DNA from: Bdellovibrionota bacterium
GTDB taxonomy: Bacteria > Bdellovibrionota > Bacteriovoracia > Bacteriovoracales > Bacteriovoracaceae
Assembly (NCBI GenBank): GCA_030836365.1
Contig: JAURQB010000212.1
Location: 1 to 17,319 of the forward strand
Direction of reading: 5' to 3'
DNA length: 17,319 nucleotides
Part shown: one piece after another, positions 7,593 to 14,377 of the stretch
How the letters are laid out: every line of letters begins with the position of its first letter
Position numbering within the stretch: the first letter of the stretch is position 1
Notes under the pieces: generated by a model
Told to the model about the DNA's origin: nothing
The model's database searches: none
Seen by the model: only the letters and a program-made list of their open reading frames with translations
Program-made: the position numbers and the translations under genes

Positions 7593-8585
7593 ATGGTAAA
7601 TTACGAGAGGTTTAATAGTCTAATCAAACAATCAAAGACTATTGTTATTACAACACATATCTCACCAGATGCTGATGGTATTGGCAGTCAAATCGCTTTA
7701 TCCCATGCTCTTACCAAACTTGGTAAACAAGTCATTTGCCTTAATGAAGAAGCGCTTGAGTCAAGGTATAAATATCTAGATAAAATGAACATCGTCGAGG
7801 GCTTTTCAAAACCACATCTGACAAAGTTAAAAAAAATTGATCTTTTTATCATCGTCGATGCTAATTCACTCGAAAGAATTGGAGATAATTTAAAGCTAGT
7901 TTCACAACTATCTAAGGAGCTCTTATTTATCGATCATCATCCCACGAGTGATGAGTTTACAGCTCTTCACTGCATTGATACTTCTAGTGCAGCCACGGGG
8001 GAAATTGTGGCCAGGCTAATAGAGCAATCGAACATACCTTTTTCATTTGAAATGGGACTAGCGCTTTATACTTCTATCATTATTGACACTTCTAGCTTCC
8101 AGTACCCAACAGTTAGCTCCTCAACTCACAACACTGTTGCAAAGCTCTTAGATGCTGGAGTTTCCCCTCCCATGGCTATGAAAGAAATATATGGGCAAAC
8201 AGATATTTCTTTTTATCACTTTTTAGGGAAAGTTCTTGAGAGAACTAAGACTACTGAAAGCAAAAAAATCATTTACGTACAAATCACACTTAAAGATTTA
8301 AACCAATACAAAATAGACCCCGAAGATACACATGGAATTATCAATCAAATGCTTAGCTACAAGCCTGCTGAGGTTATTTGCATGTTCAGAGAAATTGACA
8401 AAACGACGACCAAAGTAAGCTTTCGATCAATGGGAAAGGTTAACGTAGGTTCAATTGCTCAGGCTCTCGGAGGAGGTGGACATTCTTACAGTGCCGCAAC
8501 AATTATTAAGCTCTCATTAAAAAATACGATAAACCAGGTGCTATCTAAAGTCGATCTTATACTCAGCAAAACTAGTTCTTCATAA
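7593..8585 (+). CDS. nrnA: oligoribonuclease / pAp phosphatase (DHH-DHHA1)
   Basis: Cytoplasmic DHH-family phosphoesterase that degrades nanoRNA (2-5 nt) and dephosphorylates 3'-phosphoadenosine 5'-phosphate; 330 residues, the usual NrnA size. Metal ligands and motifs in order: HISPDADGIGS (22-32), VDANSLERIG (88-97), DHH at 114-116, IIIDTSSFQYP with D165, and the C-terminal DHHA1 substrate loop FRSMGKVNVGSIAQALGGGGHSYSAA (split across 277-302). All expected catalytic residues are present. The only gene of the central region on the plus strand, it diverges from the ABC operon. Its last 14 bases overlap convergently with the secreted-protein gene. The ATG at 7593 has no recognisable Shine-Dalgarno (upstream CCCGACTATATAGAT), yet no better start exists nearby. 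Single-domain relatives with only DHH specificity are less likely because DHHA1 is intact. Confidence 0.94.
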   Translation: MVNYERFNSLIKQSKTIVITTHISPDADGIGSQIALSHALTKLGKQVICLNEEALESRYKYLDKMNIVEGFSKPHLTKLKKIDLFIIVDANSLERIGDNLKLVSQLSKELLFIDHHPTSDEFTALHCIDTSSAATGEIVARLIEQSNIPFSFEMGLALYTSIIIDTSSFQYPTVSSSTHNTVAKLLDAGVSPPMAMKEIYGQTDISFYHFLGKVLERTKTTESKKIIYVQITLKDLNQYKIDPEDTHGIINQMLSYKPAEVICMFREIDKTTTKVSFRSMGKVNVGSIAQALGGGGHSYSAATIIKLSLKNTINQVLSKVDLILSKTSSS

Positions 8586-10101
8586 GATAAAGCTGCCACA
8601 CATAATTTGTAGATTCATCATTTTTTATCCCCACACGATACAAGTTTGAGTCGCCTTTCTCCAAGTCATTCGTAGTATAAAAATCATTACCTAAAACCGC
8701 TTGAATATTATAGAGACCTTGATGGTAATCGTTATCTATTAGGTACTTAATAAAAAGGAGGGGCACTGGAGCCTCTTTTTCTCCTAACTGATCAAACTTT
8801 TTCATCTCGCCCAAGGAGCCCCTCTTTTGAAAATTCAGAAGAGGGCCATGAAGCTTCGTTAAAACTTCATTAGAAAAAATATAATCTTTTTTAAAATTCT
8901 CCATGTCTAATGCTATAATTTTTTCTCCACTAGAAATAATCTCTTTCGCAGCTTGGTGTAAGGCACTGGCCCTCTTCACAATCACCTTAGGTTTTTTCTT
9001 TATTAAAATTGCATTTTTTATTATTTTTTTCGTACTCTTAGGTGTTTTCTTGATCATTTTCTTGATCGTTTTTATCTCAGGCAGCTCAATTTTCTTTTCA
9101 GCTACTTTAATTTCTTTAAAAATTTCATTACCGACACCTAGTTCGTCAAATTCCTTCAGAGATCCCAGAACAAAAAGCCTACCTTGTAGGTATGGGATGT
9201 TTAATTTTACAACAGATCTCATTACTGAACGGATTACTGAGTCATCTTTGCGAATGTCACTACTTAACCATCTTTTCTCAACGTATTCTTCAAAAAATCG
9301 CTCGACACATTCAGGCCCAGCACCGTACTTACCTATGTAATTTATTGCACTTGATCGCTTAATTAGATTCACCATTTCTTTACTGACAATTTGATGAAAC
9401 ATTGAATCATTTTCACTGCAAGCATCTACGTACTCAGTTTTACGTAATTCGCATTTTGTAGAAATAACCTGTGATATATAGTCACCCTTTTTGCTACATT
9501 TGCTACTTTCCGCACAAGATATTTTGAGACTTAACATCAATGGTGAAAAAATCTCTCCCTCTGAAATTGATGTTAAACTCTGTATATTGAAATTTTGAAT
9601 TTGGTTATAGTTATTCAATTCATTTGTTGATTTTGATTTAAAATAACCTCTCAACCTACTTAAAAATTTTTTCATGTCTGAGGATTTTGGCCGACAACGA
9701 TTATTAAGTTTCAGAAAATCAACATTACATCGATGTAGGCCTAAATTTTTGGAGTTCTCTCTCAGATCTAACAAAACCTCATAATTAATCGTTATCCTTG
9801 ATAAATTAAATAAAAACTTTATGTAATTAAAAGACTGCTCAAATTGAGAATCTGTACATTTAGATTTTTTAAATATTTCTTGCCACTGATACATTGGATC
9901 TTGAATTGGAAATAAATTTTGGTCAACTCCAATTAACTGGCTTTGAGGTACGACATAATCTTGTTCAAAAATGGATTCATCAGATGATAGAGTCAGTCCA
10001 TTCAATACTTTATTTTGAGATGAGAATCTTTCATCAGCATAGATGTTTAAACAAAACAAAATAAGACAAGGCCATGCAACTTTAGTAAAAAATTGCGGCA
10101 T
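8572..10101 (-). CDS. secreted Cys-rich protein of unknown function, TRAP-operon member
   Basis: 509 residues. A signal peptide is visible: basic n-region MPQFFTK, hydrophobic WPCLILFCLNI, likely cleavage after YA at 21-22. The mature part has three regions. Residues 23-270 hold all eight mature cysteines (C82, C125, C136, C196, C202, C217, C228, C265), suggesting up to four disulfides in the periplasm. Residues 336-377 form a lysine/isoleucine-rich linker (runs such as TIKKMIKKTPKSTKKIIK). Residues 378-509 form a probable C-terminal domain without cysteine. I recognise no family. The start is ATG 10101 with GGGAG seven bases upstream. It lies 4 nt after the dctM stop, so it is co-transcribed and probably coupled with the TatT-TRAP transporter. 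Its 3' end overlaps nrnA by 14 nt in convergent orientation. Confidence 0.85.
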   Translation of the reverse strand: MPQFFTKVAWPCLILFCLNIYADERFSSQNKVLNGLTLSSDESIFEQDYVVPQSQLIGVDQNLFPIQDPMYQWQEIFKKSKCTDSQFEQSFNYIKFLFNLSRITINYEVLLDLRENSKNLGLHRCNVDFLKLNNRCRPKSSDMKKFLSRLRGYFKSKSTNELNNYNQIQNFNIQSLTSISEGEIFSPLMLSLKISCAESSKCSKKGDYISQVISTKCELRKTEYVDACSENDSMFHQIVSKEMVNLIKRSSAINYIGKYGAGPECVERFFEEYVEKRWLSSDIRKDDSVIRSVMRSVVKLNIPYLQGRLFVLGSLKEFDELGVGNEIFKEIKVAEKKIELPEIKTIKKMIKKTPKSTKKIIKNAILIKKKPKVIVKRASALHQAAKEIISSGEKIIALDMENFKKDYIFSNEVLTKLHGPLLNFQKRGSLGEMKKFDQLGEKEAPVPLLFIKYLIDNDYHQGLYNIQAVLGNDFYTTNDLEKGDSNLYRVGIKNDESTNYVWQLYLMKN

Positions 10102-10105
10102 TTAA

Positions 10106-11362
10106 CTACTCCCACATCAAGGAAATCGCAGGGATATATGTAATCAACATCAGCGCGATAAGCATTAAAAATAAGTAGGGAACAGCTGATCGATATAACT
10201 CTGTCACTGGTTTTTTAAAGCGAAAGCTTGATATAAATAGATTTATCCCCACGGGAGGAGTGATATAGCCTATTTCAAGATTTGTTAAAAATATTATGGC
10301 AAGATGCACAGGATGCACGCCAAATTCATTTGCGATGGGAATGATAAGTGGAACAACGATCATAATCGCGCTAAAAATATCCATCATACAGCCAACAATG
10401 AGAAGGAATATGTTTAAAAATATGAGGAATGAATATTTATTTGTTAGATAATTTCTCATCACTTCAAAAATTTGTAGCGGAATTTCCTCATCAACAAGCC
10501 AATTAGTTAAACCTAGTGCGCAACATAGTATCAATAAAATTGCCCCGACGAGGCTCATGCTGTCTTTTGTAATTCGAGAAAAGTCTTTAGTGAGAGATAA
10601 ATCCTTATAAATAAAAAATTCAATAATAAAAACATAAAAACAGGTAATAGCCGCCGCCTCTGAGGGTGTTGTAAAGCCACCATATATCCCTACTAAGACT
10701 CCAATAGGCATGAGTACTTCAAGAAATGCATTTTTTGTTTCTTGGACCAATCTTGTAGCAGAAAACTCAACCCTTGTTTTTCTCGCCCCCGCGTTTTTAA
10801 TGGACCATAGACTAAGTATAACAATGATTAGAACTCCAGGAACAATTCCGGCCTTGAATAAAGAATCGATATCAACCTTCCCAACAAGTCCGTATAAAAT
10901 AATTGGTAAACTCGGAGGAAAAAGTAGTCCCAAACTTCCAGAAGTAGTGATCAAGCCGAGACTAAACTTCTCTGAGTATCCTTCAGACTTAAGAATAGGA
11001 AATAAAAGTCCACCCAAAGCAATAATGGTGACTCCCGATGCCCCTGTGAAAGCAGTAAAAAAAGCACAAACGACTAAGCTAACAATGGCAATCCCACCGG
11101 GAATCCATCCAAACAAAGCTTCTGTAAACTTTAGTAATCGTTTTGGAGAATTAGACTCTGCCATCATGTAACCGGCAAATGTAAATAGGGGAATTGTTAA
11201 TAACGTTGGGGCATCAGCAATGCGGTAGAGTTCAATCGCAATAGCGACAAGCTTCTCATCACTAAGCGTAAATGCAACAATCGCACCTAAACCCATAACA
11301 ATAAATAAAGGAGTACCTAAAAGGGCAACAAACGATACGCCAAAAAATGCTAAAACGCCCAT
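10106..11362 (-). CDS. dctM: TRAP transporter large permease (DctM)
   Basis: Inner-membrane ion-coupled transport subunit, 418 residues with about 11-12 hydrophobic segments, the normal DctM size. Family landmarks: LLTIPLFTFAGYMMAESNSPKRLLKF near 54-79, FFTAFTGASGVTIIALGGLLFPILKSEGY near 101-129, the GSLGLLFPPSLPIILYG loop-helix motif, TTPSEAAAITCFYVF, and near the C-terminus LEIGYITPPVGINLF. These re-entrant-loop signatures (PPS, TPPVGINL) are typical of the elevator domain of TRAP and related transporters. Its ATG shares one base with the dctQ stop (TAATG at 11364-11360). It works with the small permease and the soluble binding protein encoded upstream. Energy source is normally Na+ (or H+), which cannot be decided here. 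Confidence 0.96.
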   Translation of the reverse strand: MGVLAFFGVSFVALLGTPLFIVMGLGAIVAFTLSDEKLVAIAIELYRIADAPTLLTIPLFTFAGYMMAESNSPKRLLKFTEALFGWIPGGIAIVSLVVCAFFTAFTGASGVTIIALGGLLFPILKSEGYSEKFSLGLITTSGSLGLLFPPSLPIILYGLVGKVDIDSLFKAGIVPGVLIIVILSLWSIKNAGARKTRVEFSATRLVQETKNAFLEVLMPIGVLVGIYGGFTTPSEAAAITCFYVFIIEFFIYKDLSLTKDFSRITKDSMSLVGAILLILCCALGLTNWLVDEEIPLQIFEVMRNYLTNKYSFLIFLNIFLLIVGCMMDIFSAIMIVVPLIIPIANEFGVHPVHLAIIFLTNLEIGYITPPVGINLFISSFRFKKPVTELYRSAVPYLFLMLIALMLITYIPAISLMWE

Positions 11363-11877
11363 TATGCAACCTCTTTTTTTGAATTTCTAGATGTTGGATC
11401 AAATGAAAGAATAAAAATCAAAAAAATTCTTATCATTATTAAAGAAAAACCAGCAGGAATTATTCCGACCAAGTGAGAAGAGTGAATTCCCAGGAATGCC
11501 TCCCGGCCATACTCTGCTTCACTTTTCATAAATTCGATAGAAGAGGTTACTAGAAAATATAAAGTAAATATTGAGATTAAATATATTAATCTTTCTACTT
11601 GGAGCCTTAGAGCGTACATTTTTTTTATTTCAAGCCATCGGCCAATAATATCGATTCCAATATGATTTTTTCGCCCTGTCGCTAAAACTCCACCCAGAAA
11701 AGCTGATAAAAAAACGAGATGTCTAACAAGAGGCTCTATCCAAAAGATAGTTGTATTTCCCCACCTTAAAAAGATATTGAGGACCGATAAAAAAAGCATC
11801 AAAATGACCGATATAACTAAAAGCCATGATGAAATATCATCAATCCACTTATCCATACGCTTAATGAAATTGAACAT
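11362..11877 (-). CDS. dctQ: TRAP transporter small permease (DctQ)
   Basis: 171-residue inner-membrane subunit with four hydrophobic segments (about 14-36, 49-66, 92-111, 132-154), the standard DctQ architecture. Typical elements include the N-terminal amphipathic stretch before helix 1 (RMDKWIDDISSWLL) and the loop GRKNHIGIDIIGRWL after helix 2, which corresponds to the conserved G-R-x-x-H-I-x-I/V-D segment of the family. It clamps the DctM transport domain. It begins at ATG 11877, which overlaps the stop of the binding-protein gene (TAATG), and its own stop overlaps the dctM start in the same way, so P-Q-M are translationally coupled. No oddity seen. Confidence 0.94.
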   Translation of the reverse strand: MFNFIKRMDKWIDDISSWLLVISVILMLFLSVLNIFLRWGNTTIFWIEPLVRHLVFLSAFLGGVLATGRKNHIGIDIIGRWLEIKKMYALRLQVERLIYLISIFTLYFLVTSSIEFMKSEAEYGREAFLGIHSSHLVGIIPAGFSLIMIRIFLIFILSFDPTSRNSKKEVA

Positions 11878-12863
11878 TATAACTTCTTTCCTAGCTCTCC
11901 TTCTAATTTAGATAACGCATCCTTAGAAAATAGAGAACCACTGGTAATTAATCTGTTAATAATTTTTTCACGGTAAGCTTCTGCTTTTTTAATATCATCA
12001 TCAGAAAATTTAATAAATTCAACACCACTTTTTTCCATCTCTTCCATCGCCGACTTGTTATCACCCATATTAGCGGAATTGACTTTTGATATGTACTTAT
12101 TAGCAATTTCCTTAACTTTTGCGCGATGTTTTTCAGGAATCTTATTCCATGCTTTCTCTGTTACGAGGAATGCTCCCGTTGAGTAAGAAATTGGAAAATT
12201 TACCAAATACTTAACTTTTGTATTCCACTGTAATGCGACGATACCTAATGGAGGTGCATACGCTGCCTCGATAATTCCTGTAGAAAGTGAGGATAAAACA
12301 TCTGGCAATGGAGCCGGCACAGAAATTAAATCCATTTCTTTAATCATTGCATCAACCAGGTCATCTCCTGGCCAAGACCATATCTTTAAACCTTTTAGAG
12401 ATTCTATATTTGCTGTCTTTTTCTGAGAAACAAAGTAAACATTTCCCAGTTCAAAAAAGCCAAGATTGACAAATTTTTTGGCTTTAAAGCCTTTATTAAA
12501 AAATGGAGACAACTTATTGAGTGTATTTAAAGCCTTCTCTCTGTCGTGATAAAAAGTAAATGGTAGCTCCATAACCCGGACGTCCCCATTTATTTCACCG
12601 AGTGTTTTCCCTGTAAAAATACCGCCGTCTAACATATCTGTATGAACCAGTCTTTTGACAACAGGTTCATCTCCTTTGACTCCCCCATAATAAATCTTGA
12701 ATTTAACATCACCATCTGTAGCTTTTTTGATCTCTTTGGTCATTTTCACCAAAGCTTTTCCCCAGCTATTTTGCTTAGGAGTCAGAACTGCAAATTTTAA
12801 CTTTACGGCATAAACATTTGTCGCAAATAAACATGATAAGGCAATTAAACTTATTTTTTTCAT
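11877..12863 (-). CDS. dctP: TRAP solute-binding protein, DctP family, TatT-associated type
   Basis: Periplasmic receptor of 328 residues with a clear signal peptide (MKKISLIALSCLFATNVYA, cleavage after A19) and no lipobox. The DctP fold is supported by LKFAVLTPKQNSWGKALVKM after the signal, the LKGLKIWSWPGDD hinge motif (156-168), and VPAPLPDVLSSLSTGIIEAA (182-201), which matches the conserved P-x-P-x-D-V-x-x-x-L-x-x-G-x-x-D/E segment. In ordinary carboxylate-binding DctP/SiaP proteins the motif reads GLKxR and the Arg contacts the ligand's carboxylate; here the position is Trp162. The partner gene upstream encodes a TatT lipoprotein 13 nt away, as in Treponema tp0956-tp0957. Known biology of that pair suggests a hydrophobic ligand; applying this here is inference. 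AAGGA lies seven bases before the ATG. Confidence 0.93.
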   Translation of the reverse strand: MKKISLIALSCLFATNVYAVKLKFAVLTPKQNSWGKALVKMTKEIKKATDGDVKFKIYYGGVKGDEPVVKRLVHTDMLDGGIFTGKTLGEINGDVRVMELPFTFYHDREKALNTLNKLSPFFNKGFKAKKFVNLGFFELGNVYFVSQKKTANIESLKGLKIWSWPGDDLVDAMIKEMDLISVPAPLPDVLSSLSTGIIEAAYAPPLGIVALQWNTKVKYLVNFPISYSTGAFLVTEKAWNKIPEKHRAKVKEIANKYISKVNSANMGDNKSAMEEMEKSGVEFIKFSDDDIKKAEAYREKIINRLITSGSLFSKDALSKLEGELGKKL

Positions 12864-12876
12864 CTTTGATCCTTAA

Positions 12877-13854
12877 TTAGAAAAAGTTCCCCAGGTGCTT
12901 CTTTATAATTTCTAGTCGCTTAAATGCAACCGCTTTGAATAAATTTATACTACTTCTTCGATTATCTTTTGAATTTGGATCAAATTCAAGACTTGCTTTA
13001 AAGTCTTTTTCTTTTTTCTTTAAAAGATTAAAGCTTTCCTGAAACAGTTCTTCTTCTTCAAAGGGAATTGTAAAAAATTGCATGTAAGCAACTCTAATAA
13101 AATCATTTTCAGGGTATTTGTTCATGGCTTTTTCAAAAATCTCCTGTCCTTTATTAGGATCCCCACCCATCATCGCAGGAGTCAGAACGAGATTCGCTGC
13201 ATAAAAGATATCGCATGCTCCCCTATTGAAGTCTGGGTTAATCTGACAGACATAATCAAAAATGGCCTTAACAATAGGTCTTTTAGCAATTAGTGCCATA
13301 TCATCTAGGTTAAAGAGAATAAGCCCTCCATAGGCTTGGCCGATGAAAAATAATGTTTCTAATTCGAATTTAGAGGTTCCAAGCTTTCCTAGAAGTCTGG
13401 ACGACTCCTCTTTGGAGCTACTCACTTTCTGAATTTGATCGAAATCAAGACCGTAGGTTTTTAAGAATTGTTCACCATAGTTCACTGCTTTTGAGTAATG
13501 ATAAATTGCTTGCCTCGTATTTGGTCTTATTTCAGACTCATTATATTCCTCATTCAATGCCAAAGTTTCACTGACAACGAAAGCATATCCCGCGTAGCCT
13601 TTTACCAAACCGCTTAAAACACCTCGATCCTCCGGAGAGATGTGATACAGCCCCTCCATCAATTTTAAATTACCAGGAACCCCGTAATAAAAAATATCCC
13701 AATTCCCCTCTGTTAGGACTTCATCACTAGCTTTAGCAAGCATGCCCCCTGCAGATTTTACTGCCATACGATTGATGAAACTGCCACAACCGGACAAAGA
13801 GAAAAGGCAAAGTAGTAGAATAATTACTTTAAATTTATCTGTTAAAGCTAACAT
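12877..13854 (-). CDS. tatT: TatT-type TPR lipoprotein of TRAP transporter
   Basis: 325-residue predicted lipoprotein: n-region MLALTDKFK, hydrophobic VIILLLCLFSLSG, lipobox L20-S-G-C23. The mature protein is alpha-helical with TPR-like pairs and family landmarks: GNWDIFYYGVPGNLKLMEGL (51-70), the LVKGYAGYAFVVSE helix, YHYSKAVNYGEQFLKTYG, FFIGQAYGGLILFNLDD, GACDIFYAANLVLTPAMMGGDPNKGQEIFEKA, and a final YPENDFIRVAYMQF repeat. This pattern is that of the TRAP transporter TatT component family (Treponema Tp0956), which forms a pored trimer and binds its solute-binding partner. First gene of the operon, 13 nt before dctP. ATG 13854 is preceded by GGGAGAG at 9-nt spacing. Adjacent palindrome and tandem TATAAT elements lie upstream. 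Likely anchored in the outer or inner membrane facing the periplasm; which one is not visible. Confidence 0.92.
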   Translation of the reverse strand: MLALTDKFKVIILLLCLFSLSGCGSFINRMAVKSAGGMLAKASDEVLTEGNWDIFYYGVPGNLKLMEGLYHISPEDRGVLSGLVKGYAGYAFVVSETLALNEEYNESEIRPNTRQAIYHYSKAVNYGEQFLKTYGLDFDQIQKVSSSKEESSRLLGKLGTSKFELETLFFIGQAYGGLILFNLDDMALIAKRPIVKAIFDYVCQINPDFNRGACDIFYAANLVLTPAMMGGDPNKGQEIFEKAMNKYPENDFIRVAYMQFFTIPFEEEELFQESFNLLKKKEKDFKASLEFDPNSKDNRRSSINLFKAVAFKRLEIIKKHLGNFF

Positions 13855-13870
13855 TTAAAGACACTCTCCC

Positions 13871-13892
13871 TGCACGCTAAAACCAGCATGCA
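13871..13892 (-). promoter_or_regulatory. palindrome in tatT leader (candidate operator or hairpin)
   Basis: TGCACGCT, six bases, AGCATGCA: eight-base arms with one deviation that is a G-U wobble in the minus-strand transcript. It abuts the proximal TATAAT (13893-13898) on one side and lies just upstream of the tatT ribosome site (GGGAGAG) on the other. That position suits a repressor site or a leader hairpin. No known regulator motif is recognised. Confidence 0.4.
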
Positions 13893-13900
13893 ATTATAAG
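13891..13900 (-). promoter_or_regulatory. proximal candidate -10 for tatT (copy 1 of CAATTATAAG)
   Basis: Minus-strand TATAAT at 13898-13893, about 40 bp before the tatT ATG. No good -35 hexamer at 16-18 bp spacing, so a promoter here would need an activator or a different sigma factor. The ten bases recur exactly at 13957-13966. Confidence 0.35.
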
Positions 13901-13956
13901 TTACTGAAAATCACACGATGTCCTATAGAGTGCCCTAAATATCAACTGTTTACAAC

Positions 13957-13966
13957 CAATTATAAG
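13957..13966 (-). promoter_or_regulatory. distal candidate -10 for tatT (copy 2 of CAATTATAAG)
   Basis: Second exact copy of the ten-base element, 66 bp further from tatT, again reading TATAAT (13964-13959) on the minus strand and lacking a convincing -35. A transcript from here would contain the whole palindrome at 13871-13892. Confidence 0.3.
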
Positions 13967-13998
13967 CTTAGATTAGTGCATAATTTCCACCGAGCCAC

Positions 13999-14027
13999 TT
14001 GCGTTGCGTTATTTTTTTCCTTATACT
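13999..14027 (+). promoter_or_regulatory. sigma70-like promoter for small basic protein gene
   Basis: TTGCGT at 13999-14004 and TATACT at 14022-14027 with the optimal 17-bp spacer. Predicted start near 14034 gives a leader of about 128 nt before ATG 14162. The best -35/-10 pair seen in this window. Confidence 0.55.
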
Positions 14028-14105
14028 AATCTCGACCGAGCCGATAGGAATTTTTTCGGAGGATTATTTTATTAATATTTCGTTAGTAAAAATGTATGAC
14101 CACCC

Positions 14106-14141
14106 TTAGTTAAGCCAATAAATCTTTATTTGCCTGACTAA
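14106..14141 (+). promoter_or_regulatory. 36-nt near-palindrome / leader hairpin
   Basis: TTAGTTAAGCCAATAAA is followed, after two bases, by TTTATTTGCCTGACTAA. The 17-base arms pair at 14 positions plus one G-U, with mismatches at arm positions 8 and 11; sterically the loop would be about four bases. It ends ten bases before the AAGGA ribosome site of the small ORF and has no T-run after it, so it is not an intrinsic terminator. Either a translation-control hairpin or a DNA operator. Confidence 0.5.
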
Positions 14142-14161
14142 TAGGTGAATAAGGATTAATC

Positions 14162-14377
14162 ATGAAAACTGTTAACAATAATAACAATGAAACTTCGACC
14201 AAAGAGCAAGATGCTTTAGTTCAACTAAAATATGGAAACTCTATTGGGGTTTACAAGAAGTCACTTCGGCCAACAAAATCATTGAAGCCTTTTTCATTTG
14301 CTCCCAAAAAAATTAAAACAGTATCTAAAGTTCAACGAACTTCTCTTCCTCTGGAGAAGAGTCCTGAATCAGTTTAA
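14162..14377 (+). CDS. small basic protein of unknown function
   Basis: 71 codons from ATG 14162. Ribosome site AAGGA six bases upstream and a fitted promoter plus leader hairpin support real expression. The protein begins with a polar, asparagine-rich stretch (MKTVNNNNNETSTKEQ), then DALVQLKYGNSIGVYKKSLR, and ends in a lysine/proline-rich basic tail. It has no signal peptide, membrane segment or cysteine. The mix of an acidic-polar head and a basic Pro-rich tail suggests a disordered protein or a nucleic-acid/protein-binding peptide, but no family is recognised. The last 53 bases overlap the end of the convergent exported-protein gene. It stands alone as a transcription unit. A spurious ORF remains possible, since it is short, although the upstream signals argue against it. 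Confidence 0.6.
   Translation: MKTVNNNNNETSTKEQDALVQLKYGNSIGVYKKSLRPTKSLKPFSFAPKKIKTVSKVQRTSLPLEKSPESV

Larger units (their letters stand above)
13855..14161. other. divergent control region between tatT and small ORF
   Basis: A 307-bp gene-free stretch with no open frame of note. It holds, from left to right, the tatT ribosome site, a 22-bp palindrome (13871-13892), two copies of CAATTATAAG (each a TATAAT on the minus strand), two copies of ACCGAGCC, a plus-strand promoter (13999-14027), a stray GGAGGA at 14058-14063 with no start codon after it, a 36-nt near-palindrome (14106-14141) and the ribosome site of the plus-strand small ORF. Confidence 0.7.

Noticed and set aside
8903..9340. 145-codon plus-strand open frame rich in Phe/Ile
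   Set aside because: Mirror image of the lysine-rich linker of the secreted protein; its hydrophobicity comes from antisense AAA/AAG codons.
10710..11171. 153-codon plus-strand open frame
   Set aside because: Antisense to dctM, a well-supported full-length gene; no family motif.
14058..14100. Leader peptide after GGAGGA at 14058-14063
   Set aside because: No start codon at usable distance; the next ATG (near 14095) gives only five codons.
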